A DNA stretch of 64,000 nucleotides from Leptospira stimsonii (GTDB lineage Bacteria; Spirochaetota; Leptospiria; Leptospirales; Leptospiraceae): NCBI RefSeq assembly GCF_003545875.1, contig NZ_QHCS01000002.1, positions 1 to 64,000 on the forward strand, in the 5' to 3' direction. Position numbers and translations under genes: made by a program. Positions 56,201 to 64,000 of the stretch are shown here, piece by piece (positions within the stretch are counted from its first letter, which is position 1; every line of letters starts with the position of its first letter). The notes under the pieces are model-generated. The model searched no databases and was not told the DNA's origin. It worked only from the letters and a program-made list of their open reading frames with translations.

Positions 56201-56605
56201 TTATACAGGATTCTTTTGTTTCAGACTCTTTCGTTGTGCGATAACGATGACGAGAGGAAGCAGTAATTCCGGAATAAGATATCCAAGCCAGAGTCCAGCG
56301 GGTTCCGGCAGGCCAACGACGCTCATTGAAATAAGTCGTCCAATCGCGGCGAAGAAGACGCCTAACGCAAGTAAATATACGAGTGTAGTTTGGGTTCTTA
56401 TCGTCCAGGCGGCCCATCCGCTTATGATCCCGGTCGAAAAATATATGCCAGCCATGAATCGATGAAGGTTATCAAGTCTAGGAGTGGTCATCGGTTCACC
56501 AAGATACATTTGCAAAGCTCCGCCGAACATTGCGATAAACGCCACGAGAAACAGAGAAACTTGGACAATTCTTTCGCTAATAGACAATGGAGGATTCGTT
56601 TTCAT
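56201..56605 (-). CDS. Small membrane protein, DUF4345-like
   Basis: A 134-residue protein with four predicted helices (about 14-32, 48-68, 72-92, 104-122). The pattern YLGEPMTTPRLDNLHRFMAG and the GRLISMSVVGLPEP loop match DUF4345 proteins. Function unknown. Alone in its transcription unit. Confidence 0.7.
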   Translation of the reverse strand: MKTNPPLSISERIVQVSLFLVAFIAMFGGALQMYLGEPMTTPRLDNLHRFMAGIYFSTGIISGWAAWTIRTQTTLVYLLALGVFFAAIGRLISMSVVGLPEPAGLWLGYLIPELLLPLVIVIAQRKSLKQKNPV

Positions 56606-56739
56606 GACAGCAGAGTCTATCCTTTCATGGCTTTGTCAAATGCTAAAATGGTCCGTTGCGAAAAAGCTTTTGGAAATGAATTTTTTGATATTGATTATTT
56701 TATCATATCCAAAGAAAAGAAGGGAGGAATATCTAATGA

Positions 56740-57333
56740 ATGTCGAATTCAATGAGTCGGGATATTCTTACTATACTCGCGATCGCGATTACTTTCTACG
56801 CCTTCTTTCCTTACATTCAAAACGTTTATCGCGGTGAAACAAAGCCTCATATATTTTCTTGGATAATCTGGGGATCGACGACTCTTATCGTCTTCTTCGC
56901 CCAACTTTCCGCGAATGCCGGAATCGGTGCTTGGCCGATCGGTGTTTCGGCGGTGATTAGTATATACATTGCGGTTCTTGCGTTCCAACGAAAAGCCGAT
57001 CAATCGATCACTCTGAAGGATTGGATCTTCTTTCTTTTTGCGATCGGCGCTTTGCCGATCTGGTATTTTTCTTCTGATCCACTTTGGGCCGTTGTCTGTT
57101 TAACGATTGTGGACGTTTTAGGATTTGGACCGACCCTTCGGAAGGCCTATGCCTTTCCTTTCGATGAAAATGTATTTTTCTTTTTTTTGTTCTTTGTGCG
57201 AAATATGATTTCGATTGGAGCTTTAGAATCTCTTTCGATTACGACGGTTCTTTTTCCTGCGACGATTGGTTTTTGCTGTTTGTTTTTGATTCTACTTATC
57301 CTCGTAAGAAGGAGAGTGAAGGATGCGAAGTAA
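56740..57333 (+). CDS. Hypothetical six-helix membrane protein
   Basis: About 197 residues, with GGGAGGA upstream of the ATG. Six membrane helices are evident. FPYIQNVYRGETKPHIFSWI in the first loop resembles the PQ-loop/SWEET style (Y-I-x-N-x-x-R-G, P-x-I-F-S-W), and a related half recurs near residues 115-140 (VVCLTIVDVLGFGPTLRKAY). It may be a PQ-loop-like transporter, but this is a weak resemblance. Confidence 0.65.
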   Translation: MSNSMSRDILTILAIAITFYAFFPYIQNVYRGETKPHIFSWIIWGSTTLIVFFAQLSANAGIGAWPIGVSAVISIYIAVLAFQRKADQSITLKDWIFFLFAIGALPIWYFSSDPLWAVVCLTIVDVLGFGPTLRKAYAFPFDENVFFFFLFFVRNMISIGALESLSITTVLFPATIGFCCLFLILLILVRRRVKDAK

Positions 57334-58080
57334 AATCGAATTTTTTCGATTCTGATAGGAAGTAGTTTTCTAACGTTTCCTTGGAGAATTTTTACGTTAA
57401 ATTCATCAAAGGGTTTCATTAGAAAATTGTGAATGGTGCAGAGTCAATTCTTATCTTCATTCTTTTATCGATAGAAGTGCCATTCTTTTCCTTTGTGGAT
57501 TCTGGAGCCAGTGTATGTTGGGTGATTCTAAAGCTAACGAAAGAATGAAAACCTTGTCCTCGTGTTTAGAGAGTTTTTTCCTTGTAGGAGATTCAGTATA
57601 TCTTTGTTATAATTTCTCCTCTTTTAAATATTTCGATGATTTTTTCACCGTTCTCAGATAGATTTTTCTGATTGAATTACTCAGAATGCGCAATTTGTAT
57701 AATGATATTCTAAAGTTTCATTCTGCTATTCATGGATTGCTCTGTCCGCTTTATTTTGATTCCATCGAAATAGATAAAATTCACCTAATCCCGAGGTTCA
57801 ATAGATAAGGCTTTCCTTCTTCAGGCCAGAATTGATGAACTATACTGAATTATGAGATGTTTCCTCTCTATTTGGCCAAAAAGAATCATCCTTTTTTCTC
57901 CTAACGCGAGAGGTTTTTCCGATTAGCCAAATTGTGGACGCTCTATTGCCGAGCTGTTTTGAGATTGATTTAAGGTTCGGAGTTCGAATACATGATTTGG
58001 TTTTAGTTGATTTAGGGTAATTGCCGTAAGTGGTATTGGCATAAACCGGGGATTAAAAAGTTTCGATAAACTTGGATGCT
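57334..58080. other. Gene-free spacer
   Basis: About 750 bases with short, unsupported open frames on both strands and no recognisable RNA. It leads into the palindrome array at 58081. Confidence 0.4.
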
Positions 58081-59243
58081 TAGACGAAGTTCGCGTAAAC
58101 GCGGAAGTGCGAACTTTTTGTTAGATTTGGCGACTATACGAAGTTCGTATAAACTTCAAGTTTTGGCTGATTTGGTATAGTTGTGATTAGGCGAAGTTCG
58201 TATAGATGCGAAGGTTTGAACGATCGTATATAGTTCGCGATTACACGAGGTTCGAATAAACGCCGGACGATTCAAGGGAATGATTTTTATTTCCTCGTTC
58301 GTCGTAACTCCTGTAAAAATGCGCTTCGCACTTCGAGCTTAGAGGAAGTGCGCTAAACACCTCAAAAGGGATTCAATCGATTCGCCATGTTCACGAGAGC
58401 GTGAGGAATATAAAGTGATGAGGTTTGCTCAAATGCTTATGCGAAGTTCGTATAAACACTGAGGTGCGACCTTTTTGTTAGATTTGGCGATTATACGAAG
58501 TTCGAATAAACTCCAAGTTTTGACTGAATTGGTATAGTTTCGACTACACGATGTTCGTATAATTGCGAATGTTTGGACGAGTTGATGTGGTTCGCGATTA
58601 CAAAAGGTTCTTATAATCACAACGTGCTTATCAAAACCAAATGTCCACTTTGATTGGATTGATGCGAAATTCAAATAAACGTTCAAATTTTGAACTTGCT
58701 TCTTTGAAGTCCGGTTATCCAAGATTCGTTTGTATTTTTCTATTTGCCTTTGGTGACTCCATTGGATTACGCCTGAACATTCCATATCTACAATCGAGAA
58801 CGGTTCTAAAATAGTGAACTCTACACTAACAATGGAAACGAAATCAGAACAAAGTCACGGATATCAGAAAAGTTTCGTTGCGTGACCAGTACGCGAAGTT
58901 CGCATAAACACGGAGATTTCTAATGATTCTCAAAACCCAACAAAACTACGCGAAGTTCAGATAAACACGGAGATCTCGAATGATTCTTATTATCTCGCAA
59001 CCACTTGAATTTTGCGTGAAAAGTCTGAATCCAAATGTTTCTATTAGTCTGGCCTAGAATACGACCTTCGTACAAACGCGAAGATTCCAAATCATTGTTT
59101 TAATCTCGTAACCAACAGAAGTTTGCATAAACATTCCGAATTCAAATGATTCTATTAATCCGACATATATACGAAGTTCGTATAATCGCGGAGATTCCAA
59201 ATGATTCTAATAATTTTGCAACAATACGAGGTTCGTATATATG
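58081..59243. repeat. Periodic palindrome array 1 (core ACGAAGTTCGT)
   Basis: Sites with the core CGAAGTTCG followed by TATAAAC occur at about 58085, 58139, 58192, 58246; 58442, 58496, 58549, 58603; and 58894, 58951, (59006), 59062, 59116, 59172, 59227. Steps within each group are 53-57 bp. The fullest form, TATACGAAGTTCGTATA (58135-58151), is a perfect palindrome around one central base. Spacers diverge, but the block at 58081-58256 is clearly repeated at 58438-58620. No gene is present. Confidence 0.85.
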
Positions 59244-59523
59244 TAGAACAGATTGTAAAGTTCTTCCTCTTCTCATTCCAACTTCAACCTGGTTCCGGGT
59301 TTGTAGAAAGCAGGAAAGGGTGTAGACTGAATTCGAATGCTCCTCAATGTTCTTTGTACTGATTGAGATTCCCTAAATACTTCAGATAGAACTTGCGTAT
59401 CGACGAAATGAATTTTGGAATTTTGTAACTTTTACAGAGTCTTCTTTGGGTTTGTTTGTATCTGTGAATTTCACTTTTTCTTATGAGATCTGAGTACAAG
59501 GAAAAAGAGATGAATTCCTAAGG

Positions 59524-60912
59524 TTAGAATCTTGTTTTGAGAAAAGTTTCTACAAGAGAAAGAAAATGATTTCCTCTTTCCTCAAAATTCTTATATTGAT
59601 CAAAGCTTGCGCAGGCCGGAGAAAAGACGACCGATGAAATAGAGGCTCCGTTGTCTAAACGAATCCGGAAATTTTGTTTTTCATCCAAGGCAAGCTCAGA
59701 TTTTCCATTTTTCAAAATTTCAAAAGCGTCGTTTAGGGTTTCTACTGCGAAAAGTTTCTCTCCGATCAGTTTTCGGATTCCTCCCTCCCAAATGGGACGA
59801 CCTTCTCCGATAAGGATTACGGAACCGATTCCTTCCATTAGGAAATCATAAAGCGGTTTCGGATCCTCTTGTTTCGGCCTTCCTCCAAGAATGAGACAGG
59901 TTTTCTCCCTTTCTTTCCAGGTGGACATTCCGGCTAACATACTGTGAAGATTTGTCGATTTAGAATCGTTAATAAGCGAAAAGCCGTTTTTTTCTCCTGC
60001 GATTTGGAAACGATGCGGAAGACCTTTGAAGAGAGAAATTTGAGATTGAATCGACTCCGGTTTTCCTCCGATCGCTTCCGCCGCAAGAATCGCGGCGGCG
60101 AGATTCTCTCGATTGTGCGTTCCAGGAAGATGGAACTTCGAGAGATCGTATTCGAATTTTTTTGTTTTGATTCGAAGGGAATTCTCATCTAAAAACGCAT
60201 CCGCTTCCGGAATTCTCCCGAAGCTTAGAAGTTTACAACGAAATTCTACGGAGTTTAAAATTCTCGCTTTGAGTTTTTCGGAAACGATGAACGAGTGATT
60301 TTCATTTTGAAGATCGGCGATTCTGAGTTTCGCCTGGAAATAATTTTCCATCGTTTTGTGTCTCTCTAAATGATCGGGCGCGAGGTTCAAAAAAACGGAA
60401 ACGTCCAATCGAAGAGGAGAGGAATCATCCAATTGGTAGCTTGAAAGTTCTAGAACGGCCATGGAGATTCGTTCCTTACAGAACGAAGTGAACGGAATCC
60501 CAAGGTTTCCTCCTTCTCTAAGATCCGAAAAATCTTTCTTTAAGAGATGGGCGGTGAGCGCCGTCGTCGTCGACTTCCCATCCGTGCCGGTGATTCCGAT
60601 TATTTTTCCTGGAAAGAAATTTCTTCCTAGATCGATTTCCGAAAAAACCGGAATTCCTTTCTCTTTCGCATAAAGAAGAATCGGATGAGTTGGAAGGATT
60701 CCCGGCGACTTGATGATCAGAGAAATTTGTGGAAGAGAACTTGGTTCTATAGAATCGGAAAGATAAACGATCGAGCTTTCGTTGGGAGGATTTCGATCAC
60801 AAAGAATGGGATTCGCTTCCAATGAGATCAAAAGATCCATGGCCGAATTTCCGGAGATTCCTCCGCCAAGAACGAGAGTCTTTTGGCCTTTTAGGGACTC
60901 GGGAAATTTCAT
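59524..60912 (-). CDS. murD: UDP-N-acetylmuramoylalanine-D-glutamate ligase
   Basis: About 462 residues from ATG 60912 (an upstream ATG at 60951 is less likely). It adds D-Glu to UDP-MurNAc-Ala in peptidoglycan synthesis. N-terminal Rossmann LVLGGGISGNSAMDLL, the P-loop GITGTDGKSTTT near residue 110, NLAPDHLERH (Mur ligase signature), and late motifs LINDSKSTNLHSM and LILGGRPKQEDPKPLY. It is divergent from the STAS gene. Confidence 0.95.
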   Translation of the reverse strand: MKFPESLKGQKTLVLGGGISGNSAMDLLISLEANPILCDRNPPNESSIVYLSDSIEPSSLPQISLIIKSPGILPTHPILLYAKEKGIPVFSEIDLGRNFFPGKIIGITGTDGKSTTTALTAHLLKKDFSDLREGGNLGIPFTSFCKERISMAVLELSSYQLDDSSPLRLDVSVFLNLAPDHLERHKTMENYFQAKLRIADLQNENHSFIVSEKLKARILNSVEFRCKLLSFGRIPEADAFLDENSLRIKTKKFEYDLSKFHLPGTHNRENLAAAILAAEAIGGKPESIQSQISLFKGLPHRFQIAGEKNGFSLINDSKSTNLHSMLAGMSTWKEREKTCLILGGRPKQEDPKPLYDFLMEGIGSVILIGEGRPIWEGGIRKLIGEKLFAVETLNDAFEILKNGKSELALDEKQNFRIRLDNGASISSVVFSPACASFDQYKNFEERGNHFLSLVETFLKTRF

Positions 60913-60991
60913 TTTTTGACCTTGGAACAGTGATTGACAGGTTATTTTCACCCCCGATAGTTGTCAGTAGCAAAAACTTAAGGATATTCCC

Positions 60992-61324
<333 letters not shown>

Positions 61325-61331
61325 GCTTCTG

Positions 61332-62090
61332 ATGTCTTTTACTCAATTGCACCGGGTTCTCCGGGAAATTATCAACACAAAGCAGAACGAGATTAAAAAT
61401 ATTCAGAGTTTCGAACCGAGTCCTTTTCAAGGACTCGGTCTAAGGGAATCTCTGAGAAGTCGTAAGTTCTCCATCATCGCAGAATGTAAAAAGAAAAGTC
61501 CTTCTGCCGGTGAGATCCGAACCGATTACGATCCTGTAAAGATTGCGAGTATTTATGAAGAATCTGGTGCCTCGGCGATTTCCGTTCTTACGGATAAGGA
61601 TTATTTCGGAGGTTCGCTGGATGATCTGAAGAACGTTTCATCCAAGGTTAGGATTCCCGTTCTAAGGAAAGATTTTATCATCGATGAGATTCAGATTCGA
61701 GAAGCACGAGCTTACGGTGCGTCCGCGATTCTTCTCATTGTTAGAATTTTGACTCCGGAGCAGATCAAAGCATTTTTAAGATCCGCGTCCTCTCTGGGAA
61801 TGGACAGCCTCGTGGAGGTTCACACATCCGACGAAGCTAAGTTAGCATTGGACTGCGGGGCTGAAATTATCGGAATCAACACAAGAGACTTAGATACATT
61901 TCAAATTCATAAGAATCTAGTGGAAGAGGTTTCCTCATTCTTGCCACCTAATGTGGTTAAGGTGGGCGAATCCGGTGTGAAGAATCGTTCCGATCTCGAC
62001 AACTTCCGAAAACTTGTGGACGCGGCTTTGATCGGAACCTATTTCATGGAGAAGTCGGATATTCGCAAAGCTTGGCTCGATCTATTTTAA
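61332..62090 (+). CDS. trpC: Indole-3-glycerol phosphate synthase
   Basis: A 252-residue TIM-barrel enzyme that converts CdRP to indole-3-glycerol phosphate in tryptophan synthesis. Signatures: LREIINTKQNEIKNI, FSIIAECKKKSPSAGEI (catalytic Lys), VLTDKDYFGGSLDDL, RKDFIIDEIQIREARAYGA and a late GESGVKNRSDLD. It stands alone, with no other trp genes nearby. Confidence 0.96.
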   Translation: MSFTQLHRVLREIINTKQNEIKNIQSFEPSPFQGLGLRESLRSRKFSIIAECKKKSPSAGEIRTDYDPVKIASIYEESGASAISVLTDKDYFGGSLDDLKNVSSKVRIPVLRKDFIIDEIQIREARAYGASAILLIVRILTPEQIKAFLRSASSLGMDSLVEVHTSDEAKLALDCGAEIIGINTRDLDTFQIHKNLVEEVSSFLPPNVVKVGESGVKNRSDLDNFRKLVDAALIGTYFMEKSDIRKAWLDLF

Positions 62091-62294
62091 GATCTTAGAT
62101 TCTATTCCTCATCCGAGTTCCTTTTCGAACCATTTACCGTTAGGAATTTTAAGAAAACAAAGCGATTCTTCAAAATGTTCTTATTTGATTCCCAACAATG
62201 GATTTGAATGAGATTTGAGACAGGCTTGTGGTGCAAATTCGACAAGTTAGGATCTTTCAAGATTTGAGAGATTGTCCTTTTTTGTTCCCGGATT

Positions 62295-62332
62295 GTTCCA
62301 CCTTGTCGATCGAAAGCCGTTTTCGGTGGAAC
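62295..62332 (+). terminator. Hairpin downstream of trpC
   Basis: GTTCCACC (62295-62302) and GGTGGAAC (62325-62332) form an 8-bp stem, with an inner CGAAA/TTTCG pairing. A short T-rich tract (CTATTCTT) follows. It lies about 200 bases past the trpC stop, in a spacer (62091-62425) with no gene. Confidence 0.45.
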
Positions 62333-62425
62333 CTATTCTTATAGACATTTATCAATAGAAAGTTAATAATTTTAGAATGCCAATTCCTGTTATCCCGGAA
62401 GTTTTTGAGGGAGAGTGAGGAAAGT

Positions 62426-62815
62426 ATGGTTCGATATTCTTTTTTCTGGTTGCTCCTTCTTGTTTTTGCATTTCTGAATGCGACGATCCGGGAACTTACA
62501 TATAAGAATATTTTTGGTGAATTTTTATCGCACCAGATTTCGGTCTTCACCGGAATTTTTCTCTTGAGTTTTCCGATCGCCGGGGTGGCGAAATATTTTC
62601 CCTTTTCAAGCGCGAGACAGGCGATCGTTGTCGGTCTTCTTTGGCTTATTTTTACCGAGCTTTTTGAATATGGGATGATCGTTCTCTGGTCTAAAAAGTC
62701 GATTTCCGAGTTCTTTCGGGCACATGACGTTTTTCACGGCGAACTCTGGATTCTTATCTTAATTTGGATTGCGGTTTCTCCTTATTTGTTTTATCGATTT
62801 TTGAGTCGTTCGTAG
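62426..62815 (+). CDS. Hypothetical four-helix membrane protein
   Basis: About 129 residues from ATG 62426, which has GAGGAAAG at good spacing (an in-frame TTG 62405 lacks this). Four membrane helices at about 4-22, 36-55, 62-85 and 108-126. No family recognised. It is the last gene before the second palindrome array. Confidence 0.65.
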   Translation: MVRYSFFWLLLLVFAFLNATIRELTYKNIFGEFLSHQISVFTGIFLLSFPIAGVAKYFPFSSARQAIVVGLLWLIFTELFEYGMIVLWSKKSISEFFRAHDVFHGELWILILIWIAVSPYLFYRFLSRS

Positions 62816-62959
62816 AAGAGGGTCGTTTGAAAAGGAAGCTTTCGTTGTCGAAATCGTGTTTTATTCTGCTCAGGTTTGCGGTTTCTGCAAATTTCCGTTG
62901 AAGCTCAAAGGTTAGCGAGTTTGTCTTCCGTGGAAGTCGATCTGATTCAAGCTCCGTTG

Positions 62960-63800
62960 CTGAGATGCGAAGTTCGCCTAAATACGTCAACAACTCGTTT
63001 GATCGATCCAAAGTTTGTCATACCTTCTATAAAATCGCACATTGCACTTTGAACACGCGCTAATACTAAGTTCGCATAAAAACCGAAGTGATTCAATCAA
63101 TACGCTATCGTAACTATAGTGTAAGAAATATTGTGGGACGTGGTTTTCACAGTGTTTACACGAAGTTCGTATAAATGCCGAAGTGATTCAATCGATCCGC
63201 CACCGTAACTCGAACTTGAAGAATCGGTTTGATGAGGTTTTCACAGTGTTTATGCGAAGTTCGTATAAACGCGCGGCAACTCAAGGATGGTTCTTATATC
63301 CTCGTTTGTCGTAACTCCTATAGAATCCTAATTGCTCTTCCACTTTTCCGTTACACGAAGTTCGTATAAATGCCGCGAAACGGATTCAATCGATCCGCCA
63401 CCGTAACTCGAACTTGAAGAATCGGTTTGATGGGGTTTTCACAGTGTTTACACGAAGTTCGTATAAACGCCGAGAAACGGATTCAAAGGAACGGTTCTTA
63501 TTTTCTCTTTTGTCGTAACTCCTATAGAATCCCACTTTCCACTTGAACTTCTCACTTATGCGAAGTTCGTATAAACGCGCGTCGACTCAAAGGAACGGTT
63601 CTTATTTTCTCTTTTGTCGTAACTCCTATAGAATCCCACTTTCCACTTGAACTTCTCACTTATGCGAAGTTCGTATAAACGCGCGTCGACTCAAAGAACG
63701 GTTCTTATATCCTCTTTTGTCGTAACTCCTATAGAATCCCACTTTGCACCTGGACTTCTCCCTTACACGAAGTTCGTATAAACGCAATATCGTAAATATG
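62960..63800. repeat. Periodic palindrome array 2 with near-identical 104-bp units
   Basis: CGAAGTTCG-type cores recur at about 62968, 63066, 63161, 63255, 63356, 63453, 63561, 63665 and 63768 (steps 94-108 bp). The unit from 63560 to 63663 is followed by an almost perfect copy starting at 63664. Alternating with the palindrome are a block containing GTCGTAACTCCTATAGAATC and another reading GATTCAATCGATCCGCCACC then GTAACTCGAACTTGAAG. The first two cores are degenerate; another degenerate one lies near 63963. No gene is present in 62816-64000. Confidence 0.85.
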
Positions 63801-64000
63801 GCCAACTTTTGTAGTAGCGTTTACAATAAGTATCTGACATTTATTAATAAATTTAGTATTCTTTGAAGTTTGCTGAACATTTGTCTTCAATTTATGCTCC
63901 GTATTATATTACTCCGACAAGTGGATCATCCGATGCATATGAAATTTATTTTCTTTGACCTACGACGTTCGGCTAAAAACGATTAGATGAGAGTAAAATC

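Noticed and set aside
56484..56837. Plus-strand ORF of 117 residues
   Set aside because: It spans the start region of two real genes (56605 minus and 56740 plus) and the start of the latter fits the upstream GGGAGGA.
58130..58155. lox-like recombination site
   Set aside because: TATACGAAGTT matches a loxP half-arm, but the arms overlap on a single central base with no 8-bp spacer, and no tyrosine recombinase gene is nearby. Probably chance.
58081..59243. CRISPR array
   Set aside because: The repeated part is a short, variable palindrome, the spacers resemble each other between groups, and no cas genes are present in the window.
62960..63800. Integron attC array
   Set aside because: The roughly 100-bp spacing is in the attC size range, but there are no cassettes between units, no GTTRRRY core at each boundary and no integrase.

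Overview
The window looks like chromosomal DNA of a spirochaete of the genus Leptospira. Evidence: lipoproteins with relaxed lipoboxes and long charged N-termini, frequent TTG starts, AT-rich spacers, the gene neighbourhoods htrA-ruvB, fliK-flgD-flgE plus an HD-GYP gene, and murD-STAS-trpC, and many two-component and 7TM-sensor proteins typical of the genus. The species cannot be fixed from the sequence alone.

Layout. 1-8165 is an accessory, insertion-rich stretch: the tail of an IS66-type transposase, a lipoprotein, a LytS-like sensor kinase with a CheY-AraC response regulator, an IS256-type fragment cut by an IS3-family element, small exported or hypothetical genes (two of them cut by insertions), and an IS481-like element that abuts another transposase fragment. 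Both nearly complete insertion sequences carry a single in-frame nonsense codon. 8166-14890 holds a membrane AraC-type regulator followed by a metabolic cluster: an Old-Yellow-Enzyme oxidoreductase, a C45-type Ntn hydrolase fused to a TPR-like tail, a NodB-type deacetylase and a flavin monooxygenase. Its product is unknown. 14890-19448 (minus) is a three-gene phosphorelay (CHASE3 kinase, single-domain regulator, REC-kinase hybrid) and a methyltransferase. 19536-24316 has a CapA-like protein, then a cobalamin riboswitch controlling a BtuB-type receptor and a propeller-like lipoprotein.

24317-48643 is mainly core chromosome: an ankyrin protein, an SRPBCC protein, tRNA-Arg(CCG) beside duplicated DNA carrying a piece of the tRNA, tmk, a truncated HtrA-like lipoprotein next to full HtrA, ruvB, a TonB-like protein, a NarL-type sensor/regulator pair, rsmD, a membrane sulfatase, carB, several lipoproteins and a thioredoxin-like protein. 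49636-55625 is a flagellar hook operon (fliK-flgD-flgE) with a clear terminator, then a GAF/HD-GYP protein. 56201-62815 has small membrane proteins, murD, a STAS anti-anti-sigma factor and trpC.

The strongest unexplained signal is a pair of gene-free arrays (about 58.08-59.24 kb and 62.96-63.80 kb) built on a palindrome with core ACGAAGTTCGT. It recurs every 53-57 bp in the first array and every 94-108 bp in the second. The arrays share further spacer elements and lie on either side of murD-STAS-trpC. I cannot match them to a known element class.
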